From assembly GCA_930367205.1 (NCBI GenBank), contig OV884009.1:119177454-119241453 (forward strand): DNA of 64,000 nucleotides, in the 5' to 3' direction. The stretch's first letter is position 1, and every line of letters starts with the position of its first letter. The translations under genes and the position numbers were made by a program. Positions 38,483-48,441 of this stretch are shown here, in pieces. Origin of the DNA: Acanthosoma haemorrhoidale (taxonomy: Eukaryota; Arthropoda; Insecta; Hemiptera; Acanthosomatidae). The notes under the pieces were generated by a model. The model was not told where the DNA came from. It saw nothing but the letters and a program-made list of their open reading frames with translations, and did not search any database.

Positions 38483-38640
38483 TATAGTGAAGAACCAGTT
38501 ATAAGTAACAGTGTACTCCGACACAACTCTCCTGTGTTCGGGAGGTTTCAGTTAGTTAGTATGTATTACAGATATCCATACCTGTGTCTCATGTTTTAAC
38601 GTGTGTTGTGTAAATAAAGTATGTGTTATTATGTGCTGAG
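38483..38640 (+). repeat. Gypsy C 5' LTR, 3' portion lost or diverged
   Basis: Matches the 3' LTR (42191-42385) from agtgaagaaccagtt through cctgtgtctcatgtttta to aataaagtatg, then diverges. It lacks the last about 50 bases (ctcattattcggccccttg) that the other two LTR copies have. No clear primer-binding site follows. Confidence 0.85.
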
Positions 38641-38734
38641 CCTTCAAGGTATTTTTTTTTATTTACAAATCGTTATATTCCTGATTTAAACAAGGAAATC
38701 AAGTCTCACACTGAATTCAGAGCAGTTTGAAAAG

Positions 38735-39674
38735 TTGATGTTAGTTTTGACATTTGCGCTTGGAAGTCAACAAACCACACCAGGATTGCAAGTAATACCT
38801 TTTGAAAACTATGCCGCAAAAAATGAAAAGTTTTCGTCGTACATGGAGCGTTTCGACAACTATTCCGATCTCAAAAACGTCACTGATGATACAAAAAAAA
38901 GTTCAACTTTTGCGTTTATCGATTGGGAAAGATCACTATAACAATCTAGCTGCTTTTCTGGGACCAGATGATCCTATCAAGGAAATCGACTTCATAACCT
39001 TGAAGTGCCATTTCGAAAAAATGCTGTCTCCATCAGTCTCAACCGTCGTCTCACAGCACTACTTCCTCAGCATCACTCAGCAGCCACATCAGTCAATTCC
39101 GGATTTTGTCGCATCCCTGAAGCGAAAGTTGAAAGACTGTGACTTTTATACTACCTGTCCCAGTGCCACCTGTAAAAAGAAGTTCTCTATAGCTGAAATA
39201 TTCCTTCGTGCTCAGTTCATCAGTGGCCTGAAGGATAGTTGGATACGCGCACAGATCCTACAAGACACAACCCTCAAGGATTTCGACGGTTGTCGGGTCG
39301 GGTCAACTGAGTAAGCTACTGGAGAAGCCGCTGGATCAAGTTACAGACGCAAACAAGATTGATTGTCGTCAAGAAGGAAATCGTCGCAGCCGCCAGCTTC
39401 TGGGTCTCAAGACAGTCGTCGTCAGTACAGCTCTTATCCGCATCATCGTTCTCAGTCCCGCAGCACCAGAAGCCGTGTGGATTATCAATCATTAGGTCTC
39501 GATGGCCTTTGTCTCAACTGTGGTCCCTCAAACCATAAATTGCGTGATTGCAGAACAGAGCGTAAATCAATGAAGTGCTACTCTTGTGGAAAAATCGGTC
39601 ATGTCACCAAAGTCTGTATCACCACTCTGCTCCGGAAATCGAAGACCAACAAACTGTCAACTCAATGCCATTGA
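38735..39674 (+). pseudogene. Gypsy C gag relic with two CCHC zinc knuckles
   Basis: Frames 38735-38941, 38802-39314 and 39363-39674 together cover gag. Capsid-like sequence is seen in ENYAAKNEKFSSYMERF, FITLKCHFEKMLSP, SIPDFVASLKRKLKDCDF and FLRAQFISGLKDSWIRAQIL. A Ser/Arg-rich stretch follows, then CLNCGPSNHKLRDC and CYSCGKIGHVTKVC, two CX2CX4HX4C nucleocapsid knuckles (the first with Pro-Ser before Asn-His). Frame changes lie near 38900 and 39300-39365. In the family this protein forms the particle shell and binds RNA. Confidence 0.88.
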
Positions 39675-39774
39675 AGAGGATTATCACCGCAACAATGAAT
39701 ATGGTATCGTTCGCATTGAAAACGTCGAGGATTGGAGGTTGGACTCGACACCGATAAATAAATCGTCACAGTCA

Positions 39775-40090
39775 CTCTCAACAACAGGCCGCAATCGTTT
39801 GAAGTGGATTCAGGCGCACGTTTCTCCTTACTCTCAGAAATTGCTTTCAAGAAACTTGAACTAAACGTACCGCTGCAACCGGCTCCAGTCTCTTTCAGCT
39901 CTTACTCAGATCACCTCATCAAGCCTAAACGTCTCATTACCGTCTCAGTCGCCTACAAAGGGAATTCAATGGAAGAAGATTTATTCATAGTGCCAGCAGG
40001 ACATGACGCTTTACTTGAACGCATGTGGATTCGTAGTCTCGGGGCCAGCCTCAATGAGATAGATAGTAAAACTACAGCCAGCTCGACTGA
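39775..40090 (+). pseudogene. Gypsy C protease relic
   Basis: The frame opens with MDSGARFSLLSEIAFKKL. DSGA is the aspartic protease active-site motif (usual D[ST]GA), followed by the hydrophobic LL.E pattern. PKRLITVSVAYKGNSMEEDLFIVP and ALLERMWIRSLG follow, as in Gypsy proteases. The frame runs on to 40220, but after about 40090 it enters sequence that belongs to RNase H in another frame, which marks the large deletion. Confidence 0.8.
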
Positions 40091-40094
40091 GAAC

Positions 40095-41253
40095 CCCTGG
40101 CTATCGTATACGCAGCAACACACTTCTTCAACTACTTACTCGGCAAACGTTTCGTTCTCGTCACAGAAAATGAGCTGCTTTCGAGGATTTTTCATCCAGA
40201 CCGGACAATGCCGCAGATGACCTCTTCGTGGTAGCTGAGGTATGTCTCTTTTCTCAGTGGGCTCGACTACACAGTTCGTTACAAGAAAGGAAAAGAGAAC
40301 GAGAACGTCGATTGTCTGTCCCGAGCACAAGTCTGTACAGCTGGTGAGTCACCAGAAATGTCAATTTTTCAGGAGGTCAACGTGCTGTACGTTGAAACAC
40401 TGCTCCAGATCTCCAGTTTGTCTATCACTGCTGACACAGTCGCCAAGGAAACTGCGAAAGACCATATGTTGCAAGCATTACTACAGAAGTTCAAGACCAG
40501 CCGCAAGGATAGCTCGTACACTGTCGCTGGCAACATGCTGTTCCGTTGCGATCGAGCAGTAATTCCAAAGTCTCTCCAAGTGCTAATTGTCCAAGAGCTT
40601 CATGCATCGCATTTGGGAATAACTAAGATGAAGCAACTCGCCAGGAGATAGGTTTACTGGGAAGGATTGGACAAGGACATAGAACGTCTTGTAAAGAGCT
40701 GTGAATCCTGTGCCAAAGTCCATCACAGTCCGCAGGAAGCGCCAATTCATCACTGGGATCAGCCTGATGAGAATTGAGAGAGAGTGCACATCGACTATTC
40801 GGAGACTTTCGATGGCCATTTCTTTTTGATGTGTGTGGATGCAAAGTCGAAGTGGGCAGAAGTTCGCATGATACGTGATGCTCCATCCTCTTTTTCAACA
40901 ATCACTCTGCTTGAAGGCATCTTTTCAGTGCATGGTTACCTCGATAATGGTTTCAGACAACGCTGCCATCTTCAAAAGTGAAGAGTTCCAGAATTAAGCG
41001 TTAAGAAAGTTCAGCATGCCAAATCATCCAGCCACAAATGGTCTAGCAGAACGCAGCATCCAGACATTGAAAAGAAGACTCAAGTCTGCTGCTGCTGATC
41101 CTGCTCAGCTGTGTTCCAAGCTGCGGAACATAATGTTAACACCCTTAGCCTCAGGTCTATCTCCTTCGGAACTGTACCTAAAGAGAAGGATCCGTACTCG
41201 TCTCGATGCTCTGCGACCCAACAGCAAACCTCTGGCTCCAACTGTGCCTAGTG
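40095..41253 (+). pseudogene. Gypsy C RNase H end and integrase relic
   Basis: In shifting frames: GKRFVLVTENELLSRIFHPD and LDYTVRYKKGKENENVDCLSRA, the RNase H C-terminus, with an in-frame stop near 40230. Then HASHLGITKMKQLARR and VKSCESCAKVHH, the HHCC zinc-binding region, then RVHIDYSETFDGHFFLMCVDAKSKW with the first catalytic Asp. DNAAIF follows in another frame, then NGLAERSIQTLKRR with the catalytic Glu. Stops near 40652, 40778 and 40996 and several frameshifts break it. The RT domain is absent. Integrase would insert element DNA; this copy cannot. Confidence 0.88.
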
Positions 41254-41254
41254 C

Positions 41255-41698
41255 TGGACCGCCGATGCCTGGAGACAGATGGACCTCATAGAACCCGAGC
41301 CCCCTGACGGGGACTGAACGATCCACACCCAGCCGAGAGATCGAGGTTGATCTCCTGGCCGACTCAACCGAAGCACTATGACCCCTTCTACCTGCTCAGG
41401 GTGGGTCGATCTCCCGGCCAATTGCCCGACACAGTCCAGCCCCTTCAGGGGTGAGGCCAGGTATGACCTGGCCGACTTTAAACCAATGCCTAGAACCCCT
41501 AGGCTCCACCATAGGTAATCTCTCACTACCTTTCCGAACCCACCCGCCTTATTTAGGCATCCCACACTCCATATCCTCCTCATACATCCTTCAAATGGGA
41601 CTCCCGTTAGTGAAAGGCACCCATCAATCCAAAATAATTTTCCATTTATTTTTCCCACACCCTATGTTTTATAAGTTTGAGAGCTATGGAAAAAAAAA
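41255..41698 (+). mobile_element. J2 3' end inserted in Gypsy C
   Basis: A 5'-truncated J2 copy starting in the last ORF2 codons (tggaccgccg, cctggagacagatgg, as at 34872-34900), continuing through the 3' UTR and ending in nine A (41690-41698). It is flanked by gcctagtgc (41246-41254) and gcctactgc (41699-41707), a 9-base target duplication with one mismatch. Removing it rejoins the Gypsy C integrase tail (SKPLAPTVP upstream; LRVRNLQMGERVKAKIHL downstream). Confidence 0.92.
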
Positions 41699-41707
41699 GC
41701 CTACTGC

Positions 41708-42179
41708 ATTGCGGGTTCGTAATCTTCAAATGGGGGAGAGAGTGAAGGCGAAGATTCACTTAGGAAACCAAGACGTTTGGTAGTTGAGCACCATCATGAG
41801 GAAACTCGGCCAATACCATTATATTGTCGAGTTAGTTGACAGGTTGCACCCTGAAACGCCATATCAATCAATTGGTCGCCACCTTGGTTCCGAGAAAAAA
41901 GTCTCCTTCACTCCTGAGGTTCCACCGCACAGAATGGTTGTGCCATACAAAACAGAAACTGCAAGCTTGCCACTAGACCACCAATCACTACCAACACCTC
42001 CTTCGTCGCATGTGAGCGGTCCAGGTACACAGTGTGACTTGCCTGGTCCATGCCATCCAAGGCCACCACCTGTTCAGCCTGGTCTGTCTCTGCCTCCATC
42101 GCCTAAGCCTACCAGGAGCCGGAAAAAACCTGTGTATCTCAAGGATTATGTCTCCAATATGTATTCAGTTCATAAATAA
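41708..42179 (+). pseudogene. Gypsy C integrase C-terminal tail
   Basis: Continues the integrase after the J2 insertion: LQMGERVKAKIHLGNQDVW, then after a stop IMRKLGQYHYIVELV, matching the SH3-like C-terminal domain of Gypsy integrases. A long Pro-rich region (PGPCHPRPPPVQPGLSLPP) follows, ending with RKKPVYLKDYV near 42150. The frame 41784-42179 is open. The polypurine tract begins three bases after its stop. Confidence 0.8.
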
Positions 42180-42190
42180 GTGGGGGAGAC

Positions 42191-42385
42191 TTTAGTGAAG
42201 AACCAGTTGTAAATAACAGTGTATTCCCACACAGCTCTCTTGTGTTCGGGAGGTTTCAGTTGGTTAGTATGTGTTACAGATATCTATACCTGTGTCTCAT
42301 GTTTTAATGTGTGTTGTTTAAATAAAGTATGTTTTATTCAATTAATCATTAAATGTGTCTCATTATTCGGCCCCTTGTCACAACA
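42191..42385 (+). repeat. Gypsy C 3' LTR
   Basis: Begins tttagtgaagaaccag right after the polypurine tract and ends gtcacaaca before the gtttc target repeat. It contains an aataaag signal near 42322. Confidence 0.9.
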
Positions 42386-42390
42386 GTTTC

Positions 42391-43447
42391 ATTGGCTGTA
42401 CAGATTTTTTTCGAATATCACAAGTTTTTATATCAATTAAGTATTGATAATAAAATTAGTGATGACATTGGTGTGCGGTTCCTCTTTCCAGGAACCTCTT
42501 TCTCGATGCCTAGCAAAGAAAGATCCAAAACACTCGGTGATTTTGGTCTACAAAGCAAGCGATGTTCATCCGTGATGATTCGTCTGATTTATGATGAGTC
42601 ATGTGTTGATAATTATTAGCTAATTCAATGTTGTGTTCTTTATTTCCATAATCTAAATTATAAATATTATTAGTAAATTTTAATGTATATTTTATGATGT
42701 TTTTTTTTATTATAATAATACTTATATTTTTATAAATTCTTTATTGCTTATGTTTTTTAATATAAATATTCCTAAGCTTCTAAATTATCATAACCAGAAC
42801 AATGAAATCGTATAATAAATTTTTTTTGTTTTCTCCACCTGAGTCGGGACTCGCTGTGCGATGACTTACTAGAGTGTTCATCTAAAATCATTCAGTATAT
42901 GTTATATTTAAGTTACAAACTAAGAATTAGTACTATATTAGTCAATTAGTTTGTTTAAAAGTTTCTTATGGTGTTAATCAGAGAAATCCCAAAATAAATT
43001 CACAATATTTTCATAGTCAAATGAAATCAGCTCGAGATAACACCCGGTTAAAATAAAAGAATAGAATGGGTGGAAAGATAAAATGTAATGGCACTAAGTT
43101 CCGGCAACCTGAAAAATCTTCATTTTTCAATTAACCTCTATAAACTTGTTTTATATTTTTTCATAATATATAGATTATATTAGTTAAAATCGTTAATTGT
43201 GTATTTGATTTTCAAAGTTCAAGCTCTGTTTAGCACAAATTCCAACCACAACATCATTTAGGCAATGTAATGATTACCGCAATAATAAAACAGCACAATA
43301 TAAATGCCAAATTTATAGAATTTTGTCTAACTTTAGAGGTTTAGTATTTACTGTGCGTCGCAAAGTTTAAATGACCACAAAAATTTACTCAATTCATAAC
43401 TATTTCGACAGTAGAACTAAATGTCGCTCCGTATGGACAGTATTACA
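42391..43447. other. AT-rich spacer
   Basis: No gene recognised. A weak 88-codon frame (42353-42619) begins in the LTR and has no motif. Confidence 0.55.
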
Positions 43448-43539
43448 CAGGTGGTCTGAAAATTTTCCGACCTCAACATGAAGATGATAATAAAACAAAT
43501 AAAAGCTTTGTTAGGTCGGAAACTTTTCAGACCACCCTG
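43448..43539. repeat. 92-base hairpin element, possible Tc1/mariner-type MITE
   Basis: The left arm reads caggtggtctgaaaattttc then cgacct. The right arm, reverse-complemented, reads cagggtggtctgaaaagttt then ccgaccta. The arms of about 27 bases are nearly perfect inverted repeats around a 35-base AT-rich loop. The cagggtggtctgaaaa start is typical of Tc1-like termini. A TA target duplication is not clear. Confidence 0.65.
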
Positions 43540-43979
43540 GATGAGAAGCTACCCCTCGGTTCGTGCATCATTAATTCTGAGCAGCCCCTTCGTCAGAAAT
43601 TCCATGCATTTTTAGTTAAACCTGTTGCCATCTGTAGTCTAAGTCCCCTGCACCCTTATTACCATTCAGTCAAAATTTCAAACTATTCATTTAAAACATA
43701 AAGGGAATATTAAAGCTAGAGGCAGCTGAAGGTCGAACCTCTGGGCAGTTATTCAGATCATTGGAATGGCAGGCAAACTGGAACACTAAACCGGTTACTG
43801 GGGTGTAAATATGGTAGCCGTATCAGGTCTATATTCCACATTATCAATTATCATACAACGCATACCTACTACGTCGTTTGCAAATCTTATGGAATGGCAG
43901 AAGAAATTGGATTTCAAAATTAAATCTACTTTTGCACCTCGACTCAATCTTCTAACTAAAGAGAAAATATTTTAATTAA
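43540..43979. other. spacer, nothing recognised
   Basis: No coding signal and no repeat border seen. Confidence 0.5.
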
Positions 43980-44060
43980 AACAAAAATACAATCAACCCT
44001 ATTGGGCCATAAGTAATTATGTTCAATGATCTCGTTCATCCCATATTTAGAGTTCGGTGT
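43980..44060 (-). repeat. J1 3' tip remnant
   Basis: The plus strand reads tacaatcaaccctattgggc then cataagtaattatgttcaat and tcgttcatcccatattta. This aligns with the 3' tip of the J1 copies at 44802 and 23525 (tacaatctgccttattaggc and following). Only about 80 bases remain. Confidence 0.55.
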
Positions 44061-44801
44061 TCTCTGGCCGAGAGAACATATTGCGACCCACCAATATCAG
44101 CTAGAATCACACTCCAACACTGCCTAAGCCCGTATGTTTTAAATGCCATTAATAAACATATTTAAAAAACATTTAGATAAAAGCATGGTCACCCGTCATA
44201 TAGGTTATTGTTGTTGGTCTTACTGTGAACGCATAAAGTTGTATAATTGTTTGAGTTGCCTCTCAGTTTATACACTTAAGTTCCCTTATTAGTTTTTTTT
44301 TTCACTCGGGTCATTCATTATGCTGAAGAAAAAATACTTGATGAAACTTTAGATAAAAACTAGTTTTAGTTAAGGGGCTGTCTTACGGTAGCTGTAAATT
44401 GCAGCTTTTCAAACAAAAACTTCCCCGACAGGCGCTTAACTCTAATTGAAGTGTACTGAACCGGCATTTTTGAAAAATTTCTTCAAAGACTATTACTACA
44501 CTATTGACAACAAATGGGAATGCAATATATTAAGAGGAGTCGTAAAATACTAGGATTTCAAGACCCTACTCAATATGATCATTATTTTTACTTCACCGGA
44601 GTATCTATTAATAGACTGTCTTTAAACTGGTCAATTTAAATTTAAAATATAAATAATTTGTTACATTAATGAAATAAATCTAATTGAGGTAGAAAACCTT
44701 TTTTTTCCCAATTCAAATCAATTTATTTACATAGTAATAATCCTATAATAATGTGAAATGTATCTAATCTAAAATAATACATATAACTACTTTATTATGA
44801 T
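44061..44801. other. AT-rich spacer
   Basis: Nothing recognised. Confidence 0.55.
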
Positions 44802-45150
44802 AAAATTACAATCTGCCTTATTAGGCAATAAGTAATTGTGATAAATGTTCTCATTCATACCATATTTACAATTCATTCATTCACTCGCTCATTCATACAG
44901 TATTTACAAACAGCCCAGAGGCCTCCCAAATTCACATGTTTGTCACCTCCCTTGCATGCGAAAGAGGAAGCGGAGTCTTGGGAAGTCCCCCACGCTCCTC
45001 CGTCAGCCGCGTCACCGGATACGAGCCAGTGGAGGCTGACGAAGAGCGCGAGAGCCACAGACGCTCAGGGCAGGATGGAAACTGGCCAGGACTCCCACTG
45101 TCATGCATTTATAGCAGGTCACGAGGCCACTGTCGTTTCAAAATAATACA
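44802..45150 (-). mobile_element. Jockey-clade (J1) 3' end fragment
   Basis: Nearly colinear with 23525-23850: the tip acaatctgccttattaggca, the cattcattcactcgctcat run, cagcccagaggcctcccaaa, then gcggagtcttgggaagtccc and caccggatacgagccagtgg. It is a 5'-truncated copy consisting of 3' UTR and the last ORF2 codons. Confidence 0.85.
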
Positions 45151-46429
45151 AACTAATATCCACGCTCTTCGTCATGAATAAGGTCGTTATTGAACCACAC
45201 ATAAACTTTAATTGAGGAAATAATATAAATAAAAAACCTAAGAAGAAAAGAAAGAAATAGAAAACTAGATGCTAATAGAAGAACATTTCTTCATCCTATT
45301 ATGCAACATAATGGCTTAGGATTATGTTAGTCTATGTTATCCATACTTTGAAGTATTTACATTAATCAATATTTTTTCTTTCCTTCATTCATCCAATATT
45401 ATTTTAAAAAACTTATTTTGGATATTTGAAGTTTGTTGAAATTGGTAAGACTGTCTGAACTCAAACTAATTTCTAGTCAATTTGTTAGCAGCACAACAAA
45501 TTGACTAGACATTAGTAGATCCGTTTCTCTCCCACTGTTAACCTTTCTCCAGTCACGGTTTAGTCACTGCTTGAGATTTCATACGCTGCTTCCCTCGTGT
45601 TTAACGACCGCACAAGACCACCAGGCAAATATTTATTGACAGGTATTCCAATAAACCTTTGAGAGCCAATTACAGATACTCCTCAAATTGTGGCCATTTT
45701 CATATGATGTGTTTGTTACTTGAAGGTGATTTTCAGTGCTCGTTGATTGATAACATTTATAAAACATTAAATTTAAATAAATCCATGGCATAACAGCTCA
45801 TTTTTATTTATTACTTAATTTATTTTTCTTTAATTCTTTTCATTCTTAAGTTTCTAACCATTTACTCAAGATTCATATTAACAATTACAATTTAAGCTAT
45901 TTAATGTATCCACGAAATAAGGACTTGCAGATTTGTTCGTACTTGTAGTAAGCGTACTGCTGGGAACATATAATATATATGTTATACTCAAGGAGGAAAC
46001 AAATAGTACACAAGTTACAGAGTTATGTGCCTGCGTTATTGTAAGATAAAGAACGTATTCCTGTTGATCTCCATGTCAATACCGTTTACTACCGTTCATA
46101 GAAGGTATTTTAGAACGTACAGGTCTTAAAACGGTCTCAACACACAATTTACACGAGCTGTTCACGAGGGAGCCCTTTACAAGTGAGAGGATTGAGGACT
46201 AAAGACAGTGTGTGTTAGAGATCTCAAAGAGAAGGCGGTCATATTAAGTGGCTGTGTGGGTGTTCTCCCGAGCCACCGATAACACAGGCAATAGGGAATG
46301 CCCTTCTAGTGCCCGTCTCTGCTGCCTTACCACGTGCGTTCCAGACCCCCTCGTACACGCATTTTTTAAAATAAAAAATAATTTTCCATTGTAATAAATA
46401 TTATTGATGATGAAACATACGTTTCTATC
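45151..46429. other. AT-rich spacer with one copy of the 50-kb satellite unit
   Basis: No gene recognised. At 45970-46003 a single unit (tatgttatactcaaggagga then aacaaatagtaca) matches the tandem array at 50025-50290. The GC-richer stretch at 46200-46360 is unassigned and may be the 5' part of the J1 relic that follows. Confidence 0.5.
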
Positions 46430-46513
46430 AAAAACTAATGTCTGAAAATAAAAATTGATTACGGTCTCTTGAGGCAACACCTATTCCATCGCCAACTAAG
46501 CGAACCCACGCCG

Positions 46514-46551
46514 CACACTGGTTCCTAACGACGAAAAACGGGACAAAAGTC
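46514..46551 (+). repeat. Transib left terminal inverted repeat
   Basis: Perfect match over 38 bases to the reverse complement of 48404-48441. It begins with heptamer-like cacactg. Confidence 0.95.
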
Positions 46552-47173
46552 CATTTTTGACACCTTCGTGGCCATAAAATGGCATTATAATTCAGTTAGA
46601 GAGGTACCTAAGGTATTCAGAACCGATGGTTTCTAAGCTCTGGTCGTTATATTGTAAGCTCATCTACTTGAAGAAAGAGTAAGGGGTTAAGAATAAACGA
46701 GAAAATCGCGAGGAAAAGCCAAGTTTTGTAATGACGGGTAAAAGATATTTCAAGCTTATTTTAAAATTGTCTTTTAGTGGCTTTCTTTTACAGGGCAAAA
46801 AATGAAGCTAGCACGTTATTCACACTCGGGAAAATGTAACGATAACGTGCGCTTAGATCGTTTAAGAAGAAAAATTCTAGTTGTTATGCATTATTTACGC
46901 TTTTAGAAGCTTATGAATCTTCCGCTTCCACCCGCTTCTGAAAATCAAGTTGATTCGTGTTCATACAAGTATGGAGAAGCGATTAGAACACAAATTAGCT
47001 GCGACCGAGTGCGACCCTTGATTTTAGATCCTTATTAGTGGAGACAAACGCGTCTGTTTATTTACATTCTGAGTATTTGGCTCGCTATCAAAATTGAAAG
47101 AAATATACCAATGTGGTCCATTCCTTGTTGATCTTCTGACTCAGTTGTTACCACCATCCTCAAGATAATAATC

Positions 47174-48066
47174 ATGGTTTCTGCCATAAAAGTGCCGTAT
47201 TTGGAGTTCGAACAAACGCGAAGGTAAGGAATTGAGTGAGTTATATTCAATTTCTGAACATCAATATGCAATGAAGTATAGTTTGACAAAAAACGGGCTC
47301 ACACATCTTTCAAAAAAATTTCAGAGCTTATGAGCAATGTAGGAAGCCTGACATAAAGGGTAGAATGAAAACTACAAAAGAACATATCCAGCACAGCTTG
47401 AAAGAGAAAATTGGTATTTTAGTGGATGTGCCGAAACAAGGATCTGGTACAACTAACGATGGAAACAGGGCGCGACGTTTTTTCAGAGATTGGAAAACTG
47501 TTGCTGAGATTACCGAAATTAACAAAAACTTGATCCAAAAATTTTATGTGATTCTTCAAGTGATTTCTTCTGGTGCTTCTGTGGACTCCTCCAAGTTTGA
47601 AAAATACTGCCACGAAACTGCAGAGCTATATGTTTCTTTGTATGAATGGTACTACATGCCATCCTCTCTTCATAAAATTTTGATCCACGGAAAAGCGATT
47701 CTGGATTCTACTGTTTTACCGATTGGTTGGATATCAGAGGAAGCTCAAGAAAGTAAAAACAAGGATTTTAAACGATTTACGCTGAACCATTCCCGCAAAA
47801 TATCGAGGACATCAACAAGCGAAGACTTCATACGTAATTTAATTATTTCTTCTGATCCACTCCTTTTAAGATTGAGACGAAATTGGCAAAAACCTCCAAT
47901 TGAACTTGAGGAAGAGGCTGAAAATCTCCTTACAAACTTTCATCTAAGTAACATTATAATAATCACGAACTCTCTGGATTTATGTACGAAGACGGAATTA
48001 AAAACTGATGTTTACCAACTTTACTACTTCACTCATCATGTTGTTTTTTTCAAATATAGCCATTAA
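47174..48066 (+). pseudogene. Transib transposase, RAG1-like C-terminal part
   Basis: The open frame from 47325 to 48066 encodes RAG1/Transib C-terminal motifs in order: VDVPKQGSGTTNDGNRARRF (RAG1 has NGNFARK here), FYVILQVISSG, YVSLYEWYYMPSSLHKILIH with the HX4H pair of the zinc-binding region, then LPIGWISEEAQESKNKDFKR. The last corresponds to the RAG1 segment with the third catalytic acidic residue, and HSRKISR and SSDPLLLRLR follow. Upstream, 47174-47223 (ATG at 47174) connects in frame if 47224-47324 is a gtaagg...tttcag intron. The two N-terminal catalytic Asp residues and the CXXC are not found, so the protein is incomplete. Confidence 0.85.
47224..47324 (+). other. candidate intron in Transib transposase
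   Basis: Starts gtaagga and ends aaaaaaatttcag. Its removal joins cgcgaag to agcttatg and keeps the reading frame, skipping an in-frame TGA at about 47284. The length of 101 bases is normal for arthropod introns. Confidence 0.5.
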
Positions 48067-48403
48067 TCGGGGTAATAGTTTTATTGTGAGGAGCTACCTA
48101 TGCTTATGTGCTGTGTACCTACATGTATTTATTTACCAATACATTTTTTCACACTAAAAACAATGATGACTTACCTAATATTTTCTTGGTTGTTAAATAA
48201 GTCGCGTAAACTAACACCATTGCATTCAGCGTAAAAAAAAACTTCGAAATTCATGGGTCACACTTGATTTTTGTGAAAGTTTTTTGTGTGTCTATTTTCG
48301 GACTATTTTTGGAAAATTTATCACCAGTTTTCCATAAAGGGTAATCTATACCTTCATTAAAAATGTGCAAAAAAAATTTTCAGGCGAACTTTACTGTTTT
48401 GCA

Positions 48404-48441
48404 GACTTTTGTCCCGTTTTTCGTCGTTAGGAACCAGTGTG
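48404..48441 (-). repeat. Transib right terminal inverted repeat
   Basis: Reverse complement of 46514-46551. It is followed directly by the cgccg target duplication. Confidence 0.95.

Larger units (their letters stand above)
38483..42385 (+). mobile_element. Ty3/Gypsy element C, defective, both LTRs and TSD
   Basis: The element runs from a 5' LTR (38483) to a 3' LTR ending ...cacaaca at 42385. It is flanked by the direct repeat gtttc (38478-38482 and 42386-42390), a 5-base target duplication. Order: LTR, gag with two zinc knuckles, protease, end of RNase H, integrase, tail, polypurine tract (gggggaga at 42182-42189), LTR. The whole reverse transcriptase and most of RNase H are deleted. A J2 3' end is inserted in the integrase tail. 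Many frameshifts are present. A solo LTR of the same family lies at 48722-48937. Confidence 0.9.
46514..48441 (+). mobile_element. Transib-type DNA transposon with RSS-like ends
   Basis: Perfect 38-base inverted repeats at 46514-46551 and 48404-48441 start cacactggttcctaacgacg. The element is flanked by the 5-base direct repeat cgccg (46509-46513 and 48442-48446), which fits the CGNCG target preference known for Transib. Each end has a heptamer-like CACACTG, a 22-base gap and an acaaaagtc block close to the recombination-signal nonamer ACAAAAACC (7 of 9). Inside is a transposase C-terminal coding segment. At 1.93 kb it is shorter than autonomous Transib elements. The region 46552-47170 shows no recognisable N-terminal transposase, so the copy is internally deleted. 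Confidence 0.88.

Noticed and set aside
41248..41658. 136-codon minus-strand open frame
   Set aside because: It lies antisense to the J2 3' UTR inserted in Gypsy C; non-coding element sequence.
46514..48441. hAT, P or piggyBac assignment for the inverted-repeat element
   Set aside because: Those make 8-base or TTAA duplications. Here the duplication is cgccg and the protein motifs are RAG1/Transib-like.
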